A stretch of DNA of 6,262 nucleotides from Collinsella sp. (GTDB lineage: Bacteria; Actinomycetota; Coriobacteriia; Coriobacteriales; Coriobacteriaceae), in contig DYAA01000162.1 of the NCBI GenBank assembly GCA_019419405.1, forward strand, positions 1 through 6,262, written 5' to 3'. Positions 1-5,327 of the stretch are shown piece by piece; the stretch's first letter is position 1, and every line of letters begins with the position of its first letter. Both the position numbers and the translations under genes were made by a program. The notes under the pieces are model-generated. The model made no database searches, was not told where the DNA came from, and saw only the letters and a program-made list of their open reading frames with translations.

Positions 1-64
1 GTTTCCCACCGGTCGAAGGGGTGGGCTGAGCGGGCGGGGCGACCTGCGCCATCCCGCCCGCGCC
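1..64. other. GC-rich inverted repeats after the dipeptidase gene
   Basis: Two inverted repeats lie downstream of the dipeptidase stop. One pairs 30-38 with 53-61 (nine G-C pairs) and the other pairs 5-10 with 20-25 (six pairs). Neither is followed on the minus strand by a run of T, so neither is a textbook rho-independent terminator. They may still pause or end transcription or protect the mRNA 3' end. No gene is visible in bases 1-80, although the left edge could cut a neighbour. Confidence 0.4.
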
Positions 65-80
65 TTAGGGCTTCAGGGCC

Positions 81-1883
81 TTAGGCCTTCTTGCGACGAT
101 AGATCACATAGGCGCAGACACCGATGATGACGACGGCACCAACAGCCATGGCGGCCATGTTGTTGCCCTCGGACTTCTCCTCGGTTGCCTTTTCCTTAAC
201 CTCGGGCTCGGCAACGTCTTCATCGGAGAGGGCCTCGTCGGCGTAGGTGATGGACTCGACCAGGCAGTCGTTGTCGGCATCGTAGTCACTCGGGACGAAC
301 TTCTCGGAGAAGTCGCCCTTCTTGAGGTAATCGCGCATCTCCTCGAGCATGGCCTTGCACTTGACGTAGGTGTTCTTGGTCGCGGCCTTGCCAGCCTTGT
401 TGGCCAGGGCGGTGCGGGCCTCGGTGCCCTCGGCAGCCTGCATGGCCTCGTCGACGGTCAGGTTCTGCTCGATGAGCTCCTTCTGCAGAGCGTCGAGATA
501 GGCGCGGACGCCGGTGGCGCAGTTGTCGCGGTTCTCCTCGGCGAGCGTGTTGATGTCCATGAGGACGTAATTGATGGAGTTCTTGGGCTCCTCGTTGTTC
601 ACGACGTCTTCCTCTTCACAGTGATCGAAGGAGACATCCTGATCGCTGAAGTAGGGGCTGACCTCGGTGAGCAGTGCGGAGTAGAAGGGAATAGCGACGG
701 AGAACTCGGCGTTGGAGAGCATCTCCCACTGGATGGTCGCGATCTCGGGGTCCATGCCCTGACGGATCTGGAAGGTGTGGATCTCGGTGTTGCGGTTGGA
801 GCCGATGGCATAGGCACCGTCGGTGTTGGCGTTGAGGCCGGCGACATTCTCGCCACGAGTGGCAAAGCTGCGGATCATCTCAAAGGTGTTCCAGTCGGAC
901 TTGCCGGGCTGGAAGAACAGCGGCTGCATCTCGTGGACCAGGGCGCCGGTCGTGGCACGAGCATCTTCGCGCTCGTCCTTAACGATCTCGTAGTCGGTGC
1001 CCTCGGCAAGCGGAGCCATGAAATAATCGCGGCCCTGGATATAGCGAGACCAAGAATGCATGGCCTTATCGCTAATTTCCTCACCGTAGGTCTGGGCAAC
1101 GTCGAACTGGCCGTCCTCGAAGTACTTGGCAAAGCCCTTTTCTTCGGGCATGGTCTGAATGTCCTTGGAGTGGAGGCAGTTCTCGGTGTCGTCGAGGTTG
1201 ACCTTGTAGTTAAGGTTGCCGATGTTGGGGTTGACCGAGGCGATGTCGTCGGTGAGCTTCATGGCAATCCACTGATGGCCAGAAAGTCCGGCGAACAGCC
1301 AGGTCTCGTTGTTGTCGGCGATGATGACCTGGTCGTTGGTGCAGATGCCCTGCTCGTCGACCAGGCTACCGAGGAGCTCGACGCCCTCGCGGGCCGTGGC
1401 GCTCTCGCCCAGGATGACGCTGGCGTAGTTGTACTCACCGATGCCGGTCTCCTCGGTAACGGGGTCGGCCTCCTCGGCCTTCTCGTTGTAGGAGGTGCTC
1501 AGCGTGGCAGAGCAGGAGACGCCCTTCTCGTTGATGCCAGCCTCGGAATAAGCGTCATAGCGATCTTCCCACTGAGAGGGGTTGTCGCGAACGAAGGTGT
1601 AGCGGTAGGTCGCGCCCTTGGACTTGTACTCAAAGCCGGATTCGAGCGAGCTATACTCGCTGCCGTCCTTGTGCGCAGGCTCAATGCCAAAGTGCTTGAT
1701 ATAGCGCGTGCTAAAGTCCTCTGCGCGGCCGTAGTACGTGTTGCCGTCCGCCGTGAGCTTGCTGCCCATGTAGATCTGGGTGCAGGCGAGCGCCGAAGTC
1801 GGCATGGCCATAATGGCCGCAGCTCCGAATGCAAGGCCGCAGCCGAGCTTCTTGAGCGTGTTGACGGGATGAGTAAACCTCAT
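81..1883 (-). CDS. C69-family dipeptidase (PepD-like Ntn hydrolase), secreted and membrane-anchored
   Basis: This 600-residue protein matches peptidase family C69, N-terminal-nucleophile hydrolases that cleave dipeptides. Residues 1-33 form a Sec signal peptide: basic Lys11-Lys12, a hydrophobic core, and an ALA cleavage site. Cys34 follows at once and is the expected nucleophile, so signal cleavage would itself expose the catalytic N-terminus. Family motifs then appear in order: GRAEDF, NEKGVSCSAT, ADNNETWLFA and GHQWIAMKL. After an acidic linker, a hydrophobic segment at about 575-595 ends in RRKKA, which suggests an outside-facing enzyme held by a C-terminal anchor; no LPXTG motif is present. 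The start at 1883 is chosen because GGGAGGG lies just upstream and the signal peptide begins there. An in-frame ATG at 1943 would add 20 residues but has no ribosome binding site. The gene appears to be monocistronic. Family call is firm; the natural substrate is unknown. Confidence 0.9.
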   Translation of the reverse strand: MRFTHPVNTLKKLGCGLAFGAAAIMAMPTSALACTQIYMGSKLTADGNTYYGRAEDFSTRYIKHFGIEPAHKDGSEYSSLESGFEYKSKGATYRYTFVRDNPSQWEDRYDAYSEAGINEKGVSCSATLSTSYNEKAEEADPVTEETGIGEYNYASVILGESATAREGVELLGSLVDEQGICTNDQVIIADNNETWLFAGLSGHQWIAMKLTDDIASVNPNIGNLNYKVNLDDTENCLHSKDIQTMPEEKGFAKYFEDGQFDVAQTYGEEISDKAMHSWSRYIQGRDYFMAPLAEGTDYEIVKDEREDARATTGALVHEMQPLFFQPGKSDWNTFEMIRSFATRGENVAGLNANTDGAYAIGSNRNTEIHTFQIRQGMDPEIATIQWEMLSNAEFSVAIPFYSALLTEVSPYFSDQDVSFDHCEEEDVVNNEEPKNSINYVLMDINTLAEENRDNCATGVRAYLDALQKELIEQNLTVDEAMQAAEGTEARTALANKAGKAATKNTYVKCKAMLEEMRDYLKKGDFSEKFVPSDYDADNDCLVESITYADEALSDEDVAEPEVKEKATEEKSEGNNMAAMAVGAVVIIGVCAYVIYRRKKA

Positions 1884-1893
1884 AATCCCTCCC
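1884..1893 (-). promoter_or_regulatory. Ribosome binding site of the C69 dipeptidase
   Basis: The minus strand reads GGGAGGG three bases before the ATG at 1883. This decides the start in favour of the 600-residue form, which begins with the signal peptide, over the upstream ATG at 1943. Confidence 0.75.
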
Positions 1894-1966
1894 AACTGTT
1901 GAGACCCCGCAAAGCTATGTGGAATCTCAGCTAATAAATACATCTATTAGCCTATAGGAAGTCTAA

Positions 1967-1997
1967 CGAGTATTCATCTATTTCGATGAAATACTCG
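1967..1997. repeat. Imperfect inverted repeat, possible operator or hairpin
   Basis: Bases 1967-1978 (cgagtattcatc) pair with 1985-1997 (gatgaaatactcg): twelve pairs with one bulged A at 1989 and a six-base loop. It sits about 85-115 bases upstream of the dipeptidase start codon. It could be a dyad bound by a dimeric regulator or, if transcribed, a leader hairpin. No T run follows on either strand, so it is not a simple terminator. Confidence 0.6.
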
Positions 1998-2046
1998 ATG
2001 AGCGTCCTAAAATATGCGATGAGCGGATAAGAATACTCATTATGTA
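1988..2046. repeat. Three direct repeats phased at 21 bp
   Basis: Units start at 1988, 2009 and 2030. The first two are gaaatactcgatgagcg and aaaatatgcgatgagcg, matching at 14 of 17 bases, and share the exact nonamer cgatgagcg. The third keeps only the aatactc core (2032-2038) at the same 21-bp step. Two helical turns put the units on one DNA face, as expected for cooperative binding sites. The first unit overlaps the right arm of the inverted repeat at 1967-1997. Confidence 0.55.
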
Positions 2047-2047
2047 G

Positions 2048-2063
2048 CTTTACTTAAATAAAG
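2048..2063. repeat. 16-bp near-palindrome
   Basis: ctttacttaaataaag reads the same on both strands apart from one symmetric pair of positions. Its shape fits a dimeric regulator site upstream of the 21-bp repeats. Such AT-rich palindromes also arise by chance, so the call is tentative. Confidence 0.35.
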
Positions 2064-2110
2064 ACACCCTGCAATTACTGTACCTGAATAAAGCGTCTTG
2101 CGCGGGGCGC

Positions 2111-2156
2111 AAAGAAAAATCCCCCGCTGTTTGGCAAATGCATAAACAACGGGGGA
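2111..2156 (-). terminator. Rho-independent terminator of the lipid kinase-microprotein unit
   Basis: On the minus strand a hairpin is followed at once by ATTTTTCTTT. The outer stem pairs 2120-2126 with 2150-2156 (six G-C pairs and one A-T). After one mismatch it continues as five pairs, 2128-2132 with 2144-2148, closing an 11-base loop. The hairpin lies 36 bases past the microprotein stop codon, which supports the lipid kinase and microprotein being one transcript ending here. Confidence 0.88.
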
Positions 2157-2191
2157 GACGATGATTGAATGAATATCATACCAATGTGGAA

Positions 2192-2284
2192 TTACTTCTT
2201 CCGGCGGTGGATAACGTTAATCGCATAGCCGATGAGCATGGCCAAAACGATGACGATAAAGCCGAGCAGGGGATTGTCGTTCAT
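2192..2284 (-). CDS. 30-residue single-pass membrane microprotein
   Basis: A short gene of 30 codons plus TAA. The protein starts MNDNPLLGF, continues as a hydrophobic segment (about residues 5-25, IVIVLAMLIGYAI) and ends in HRRKK. By the positive-inside rule the C-terminus faces the cytoplasm. A perfect AGGAGG (2290-2295) stands five bases before the ATG, much stronger than the site of the larger gene before it. The Shine-Dalgarno sequence overlaps the TAG stop of the lipid kinase gene, leaving nine bases between the two coding regions, so translation is probably coupled. A strong terminator follows 36 bases later. I do not recognise a family. It may act with the lipid kinase at the membrane, but that rests on position only. 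Confidence 0.75.
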   Translation of the reverse strand: MNDNPLLGFIVIVLAMLIGYAINVIHRRKK

Positions 2285-2289
2285 GGGAT

Positions 2290-2295
2290 CCTCCT
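2290..2295 (-). promoter_or_regulatory. Ribosome binding site of the microprotein, overlapping the kinase stop codon
   Basis: The minus strand reads TAGGAGG: the last two bases of the lipid kinase TAG stop form the first two of AGGAGG. Spacing to the microprotein ATG is five bases. This is the main evidence that the 30-codon frame is translated. Confidence 0.75.
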
Positions 2296-3211
2296 ATTTT
2301 CCGAGTGGGGAGAATTCGTCGACGATGAGGTCGAGGCATTGCGGAAGTGCGCGGGCTCCAAAGACGCCCGAGTTGCTGGAGATGATTTCGCCATCGAACT
2401 GCATGCCCAGCGACGGGGTGCAGGTGATCTTGGCTTCTTTGGTCTGGATGATCTTGAACTGCGGACGGCCGAGCACCTTGCCGGCGGGGTCGAGTGCGGC
2501 GGTGATCACGGTCGGGAGGAGCTGCACGGTTTTTACGGGCTCGATGACTGCGATATCGACCATGCCGTCGTTCATGCGACAGTCGGGGAACAGGTTGATG
2601 TCGTTTTGGATGACCGAGGTGTTGCCGGCCATGCAGCAGATGCCATCGAGCTCCTCGACAATGCCGTCATGTTCAATCGTAAAGTGCGCCACCGTGGGGT
2701 TGGGCGTAGCGAGCGCGGATAGGAAGTAGGCGATCTCGCCGATGTCGTTTTTGGTGGGGGCGGCCTTCATCATGATCTCGGCGTCGTAGCCCGATCCGGC
2801 GATGATAATAAAGCCGTGGCGCTTTTCGTTGCCGTTCTCGTCGAGCCAAAAGAGCTCGCCCATATCCGCCTTGACGGTGCGGCCGACGCGGCAGGCCTTG
2901 GCGAGCGCCGCGGCCTCGGGGGCATTGCCGATGTTGTTGAAGAACAGGCAGGCCGTGCCGGAGGGGAAGACGAGCGTGGGGGCGCCGCATCCGCGCATCT
3001 GGTCGAGCACGTTGGAGACGGTGCCGTCGCCGCCCGAAATCACCACGCGATCAAACTCGCGCACGTCTGCCACGGCGTCCTCGGGTTCCATGCCATCGCC
3101 GATAAAACGCATCACGACCTCGTCGCCGCCCTGCGCGAGGGCGTGCGTGAACGCGTAGATTTCATCTGAGCTGGGGCCCGATGCCGGGTTGTGGATGATA
3201 AGGCAGCGCAT
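2294..3211 (-). CDS. Diacylglycerol kinase-family lipid kinase (DgkB/YegS/BmrU-like)
   Basis: The 305-residue protein is of normal length for bacterial soluble lipid kinases, which use ATP to phosphorylate diacylglycerol or a related lipid at the inner membrane face. The N-terminal DAGK catalytic domain shows NPASG (8-12), GGDGT (60-64) and PSGT (83-86). The C-terminal domain shows DGMVD (215-219) and FDGE (272-275), whose Glu275 corresponds to the conserved catalytic glutamate. One oddity is that after PSGT comes A-C-L-F-F where relatives usually have a G/A-N-D-F-A pattern, so a conserved Asn is Cys88 here. The start at 3211 gives the usual family N-terminus, with a weak GGGAA upstream. It is divergent from rnd and followed by the microprotein gene. 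The substrate cannot be read from the sequence; diacylglycerol, undecaprenol or sphingoid-type lipids are all possible. Confidence 0.88.
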   Translation of the reverse strand: MRCLIIHNPASGPSSDEIYAFTHALAQGGDEVVMRFIGDGMEPEDAVADVREFDRVVISGGDGTVSNVLDQMRGCGAPTLVFPSGTACLFFNNIGNAPEAAALAKACRVGRTVKADMGELFWLDENGNEKRHGFIIIAGSGYDAEIMMKAAPTKNDIGEIAYFLSALATPNPTVAHFTIEHDGIVEELDGICCMAGNTSVIQNDINLFPDCRMNDGMVDIAVIEPVKTVQLLPTVITAALDPAGKVLGRPQFKIIQTKEAKITCTPSLGMQFDGEIISSNSGVFGARALPQCLDLIVDEFSPLGK

Positions 3212-3309
3212 ACTTACGTTCCCGTTCTGTGACTAACCGAGTATAGTTGTAGGGCAATGCCGATATCCTACCCGTGTTTTTCGGGCCTAACCTTATTCGA
3301 TGGGTTGAT
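3212..3309. promoter_or_regulatory. Divergent promoter region between lipid kinase and rnd
   Basis: These 98 bases separate two genes that point away from each other. The octamer agtatagt (3240-3247) gives a -10-like TATAGT on the plus strand (3242-3247) and TATACT on the minus strand (3240-3245), each matching five of six consensus bases. The two -10 boxes would overlap, so the two promoters could compete. No convincing -35 element is seen at 16-18 bp for either. Start sites would lie near 3254 (plus) and 3233 (minus). Confidence 0.45.
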
Positions 3310-4443
3310 ATGTACATTTCCACACATCAGGCTCTACTCGACTTTTGCCAGCGCGCCCGTGAGTTTGACGCGATTGCCGTCGATACCGAGTTTTTGCGCG
3401 AGCGCACGTTCCATCCGCGCTTGTGCCTGGTTCAGATTGCCACCCCTGCCGAGAGCGTCGCGGTCGATCCTCTGGTAATCGACGACCTATCGCCGCTGGC
3501 CGAGCTTATGGCCGACGAGAGCGTGACCAAGGTCTTCCACGCCTGCTCACAGGATATGGAGGTCATGCTCCACACCGTGGGCGCGCTGCCGCGTCCGATT
3601 TTTGACACGCAGGTCGCCGCCGCCTTTTTGGGCGAGCGCCAGCAGATTTCCTACGGTGCGCTCGTGCAGACGTTTTGCGGCGTTTCATTGCCTAAGACCG
3701 AGTCGCTGACCGACTGGTCGCGCCGCCCGCTGACCGATAAGCAGATTGAGTACGCGATCGATGACGTCAAGTATCTGATCGTTGCCTATACCGAGATGAT
3801 GAGCCGCCTGCGCGAGCTGGGCCGTGTGGACTGGGTACTCGATGAGCTGCGCCCGCTGGCCGATGAGTCGCACTACCGCGCCGACCGCCACGAAGCGTTC
3901 CGCAAGGTCAAGCGCATCAACTCGTGCAGCCGCCATCAGTTGGGCATTGCGCGCGAGCTTGCCGCCTGGCGTGAGGATCGGGCCGAGCGTCGCAATATCC
4001 CGCGCAAGTGGGTTATGTCCGACGATACGCTGCTGGCGCTCGTCAAGCGCAATCCCGTGCGTGTTGAGGAGTTCCGCAGCATCCGCGGTACCGACCAGCT
4101 GGGGGAGCGCGACGTGGACGGCGCGCTCATGGCCATCAAGCGCGGTGCGAGCTGTCCACACGATCGCCTGCCGCTCTTGGTGCGCGGGCATCGCCAGATC
4201 TCTCCGGAGTTGGAGAGCGTGACCGACCTTATGTATGCGCTTATTCGCCTGGTTGCCGAGCGCTCGGGCGTGGCGACCTCGGTCATTGCCTCGCGCGATG
4301 ACCTGGCCGACTACATTGAGCATCCCGAGCAGAGCCGCCTGCGCGAAGGTTGGCGTTTTGAGCTTGTGGGCTCGCGCCTGGACGATTTGCTCTCGGGCAA
4401 CATGGGACTCACCGTGAAGGACGGCAAAATCGAGCTCCTGTAG
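3310..4443 (+). CDS. rnd: Ribonuclease D
   Basis: RNase D is a 3'-to-5' exoribonuclease that trims tRNA and other small RNA 3' ends using two metal ions. This 377-residue protein, of typical length, carries all DEDDy catalytic residues: Asp25 and Glu27 in DTEF, Asp82 in VFHACSQDME, and Tyr148 with Asp152 in YAIDDVKYL. An HRDC nucleic-acid-binding domain follows from about residue 209, with the typical LAAWREDRA and NIPRKWVMSDDTLLALV segments; the C-terminal region resembles the second helical domain of the family. The ATG at 3310 is chosen because homologues begin just before this MYIS segment. A GTG at 3274 would add 12 residues but has no ribosome binding site. The site before 3310 is also weak (TGGG). 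The gene heads a same-strand series with the metallopeptidase and xseA and is probably intact and active. Confidence 0.93.
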   Translation: MYISTHQALLDFCQRAREFDAIAVDTEFLRERTFHPRLCLVQIATPAESVAVDPLVIDDLSPLAELMADESVTKVFHACSQDMEVMLHTVGALPRPIFDTQVAAAFLGERQQISYGALVQTFCGVSLPKTESLTDWSRRPLTDKQIEYAIDDVKYLIVAYTEMMSRLRELGRVDWVLDELRPLADESHYRADRHEAFRKVKRINSCSRHQLGIARELAAWREDRAERRNIPRKWVMSDDTLLALVKRNPVRVEEFRSIRGTDQLGERDVDGALMAIKRGASCPHDRLPLLVRGHRQISPELESVTDLMYALIRLVAERSGVATSVIASRDDLADYIEHPEQSRLREGWRFELVGSRLDDLLSGNMGLTVKDGKIELL

Positions 4444-4507
4444 GGAAGCCTAGCCGCTTGAGTGGGTAGAATGCCTTCAACGTGTAACTCGATTCGGAGG
4501 AATTCGC
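4444..4507 (+). promoter_or_regulatory. Spacer with ribosome binding site and possible weak promoter before the metallopeptidase
   Basis: GGAGG at 4496-4500 stands seven bases before the ATG at 4508 and supports that start. TAGAAT (4467-4472) resembles a -10 box, but the -35 position is poor. The metallopeptidase could therefore be read from its own weak promoter or by read-through from rnd. No terminator hairpin is seen after rnd. Confidence 0.45.
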
Positions 4508-5212
4508 ATGCCCTATTACTATGGATACGGCTTTGGCATCGACCCGCTGTACCTGCTGGTTGTCCTTGTTTGTACGGTGCTCGGTCTTGCCGCGCAGAGC
4601 TATATCAACTCGACGTACAAAACCTGGTCCAAGGTTCGCTCGGACGGCGACATGGGCGCTACGGTCGCGCGCCGCATGCTCGACGCTAACGGTTGCAGTG
4701 CCGTGGGCATCAAGGGTGTCGCCGGTGAGCTCACCGACCATTACAACCCGCAGGATAACAACCTGTATCTCTCGGAAGCCAACCGCTCGGGCGGATCGGT
4801 CGCAAGCGTTGCCGTGGCCTGCCACGAGGCGGGCCATGCCGCCCAGCGTCAAAGTGGTTATGCCATGATGAAGGTGCGCACCGCCCTGGTCCCGGTCGTC
4901 AACTTTACCCAGAACACCTGGACCATCGTGCTACTCATGGGCCTGTTTATGAACATTGCGGGACTCACGACCCTCGCGCTGGTCTTCTTCTCGTTTAGTG
5001 TGTTGTTCCAGTTGGTTACGCTGCCGGTCGAGATCGATGCCAGCCGCCGCGCCGTGGCGTACATCGAGCAGTCGGGCATGAGCTCCAAGCAGGTCAATGG
5101 TGCCAAGAAGGTCCTGGCGGCAGCCGCGCTTACCTACGTTGCTGCAGCGCTCACTTCGATCATTCAGCTGCTCTACCTGATGGCTCGCTACAACAGAAAC
5201 TCCAACCGATAA
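4508..5212 (+). CDS. YugP-type membrane zinc metallopeptidase
   Basis: The 234-residue protein matches the YugP family (Zn_peptidase_2), integral membrane proteases of poorly known function. The zinc site is HEAGH (106-110): two His ligands and catalytic Glu107. Upstream is LTDHYNPQDNNLYLS (75-89) and downstream LPVEIDASRRA (172-182), both family signatures; Glu175 is the likely third zinc ligand. Hydrophobic segments lie at about 13-31, 127-150, 153-172 and 203-226, giving roughly four membrane passes. The N-terminus is rich in Tyr and Gly (MPYYYGYGFG). Length is close to that of Bacillus YugP. It follows rnd by 64 bases on the same strand. Substrate is unknown; membrane protein quality control is the usual suggestion and remains inference. 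Confidence 0.9.
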   Translation: MPYYYGYGFGIDPLYLLVVLVCTVLGLAAQSYINSTYKTWSKVRSDGDMGATVARRMLDANGCSAVGIKGVAGELTDHYNPQDNNLYLSEANRSGGSVASVAVACHEAGHAAQRQSGYAMMKVRTALVPVVNFTQNTWTIVLLMGLFMNIAGLTTLALVFFSFSVLFQLVTLPVEIDASRRAVAYIEQSGMSSKQVNGAKKVLAAAALTYVAAALTSIIQLLYLMARYNRNSNR

Positions 5213-5221
5213 CAAATTGGC

Positions 5222-5266
5222 TTGACAGGCGCCGCGGAGATTTGTGTCCCCGCGGCGCTGTACTAT
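5222..5266 (+). promoter_or_regulatory. Possible xseA promoter elements
   Basis: A consensus -35 hexamer TTGACA lies at 5222-5227 and a -10-like TACTAT at 5261-5266. They are 33 bp apart, with the hairpin between them, too far for a normal sigma-70 promoter. TACTAT may serve alone or with another, unrecognised -35. Transcription from it would start near 5273. Confidence 0.3.
5229..5258 (+). terminator. GC-rich hairpin after the metallopeptidase gene, possible terminator
   Basis: Bases 5229-5237 (gcgccgcgg) pair perfectly with 5250-5258 (ccgcggcgc). Past one A-C mismatch, two further pairs close a six-base loop. It starts 16 bases after the metallopeptidase stop, where a terminator would sit, but only scattered T residues follow (tgtactatgtgttgg), so rho-independent termination would be weak. 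It may instead attenuate or separate expression of the metallopeptidase and xseA. Confidence 0.5.
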
Positions 5267-5283
5267 GTGTTGGACTTGAATTC

Positions 5284-5306
5284 GCGCAGGGCCGGAGCCC
5301 TTGTGC
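5284..5306 (+). other. Small hairpin in the xseA leader
   Basis: gcgcagggc (5284-5292) can pair with gcccttgtgc (5297-5306) around a CGGA tetraloop, with one bulged base and one G-U pair. It ends 21 bases before the GTG start and just before the in-frame ATG at 5310, and could influence translation. It may also be chance pairing in GC-rich DNA. Confidence 0.3.
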
Positions 5307-5317
5307 ACGATGACGAA

Positions 5318-5323
5318 AGGAGG
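5318..5323 (+). promoter_or_regulatory. Ribosome binding site of xseA
   Basis: AGGAGG within AAAGGAGG lies four bases before GTG at 5328. It lies inside the frame that would open at ATG 5310, so using the ATG would leave this strong site without a role. This favours the GTG start. Confidence 0.65.
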
Positions 5324-5327
5324 CTGC

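Larger units (their letters stand above)
1894..2110 (-). promoter_or_regulatory. AT-rich upstream regulatory region of the dipeptidase gene
   Basis: This stretch is clearly richer in A and T than the genes around it and contains no supported gene. It lies between the dipeptidase start and the terminator of the upstream unit, so the dipeptidase promoter must be here. Visible elements are an imperfect inverted repeat (1967-1997), direct repeats at 21-bp spacing (1988-2046), and a near-palindrome (2048-2063). I could not pick a confident promoter. Minus-strand candidates such as TTAGAC with a downstream AT-rich -10 region around 1935-1950 are weak. The density of repeats suggests control by a DNA-binding regulator, but the regulator cannot be named. 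Confidence 0.5.

Noticed and set aside
621..1934. 437-codon plus-strand frame opposite the dipeptidase gene
   Set aside because: It is antisense to a clear C69 gene, has Val/Gly/Leu-rich low-complexity composition typical of a GC-rich shadow frame, and shows no recognisable domain.
1978..2040. 20-codon minus-strand frame (starts MSILIRSS) spanning the 21-bp repeats, a possible leader peptide
   Set aside because: There is no ribosome binding site before its ATG, and the repeated residues simply follow from a 21-bp repeat being seven codons long.
2165..2722. 185-codon plus-strand frame opposite the lipid kinase and microprotein
   Set aside because: It crosses the end of one gene and the whole of another on the opposite strand, has no ribosome binding site and no domain.
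3271..3285. Short inverted repeat cccg...cggg with a T run, a possible terminator in the divergent spacer
   Set aside because: The stem is only four pairs and the T run lies in the loop rather than after the hairpin; there is also no gene ending here.
3685..4323. 212-codon minus-strand frame opposite rnd
   Set aside because: rnd carries every catalytic motif on the other strand; this frame is a codon-bias shadow.
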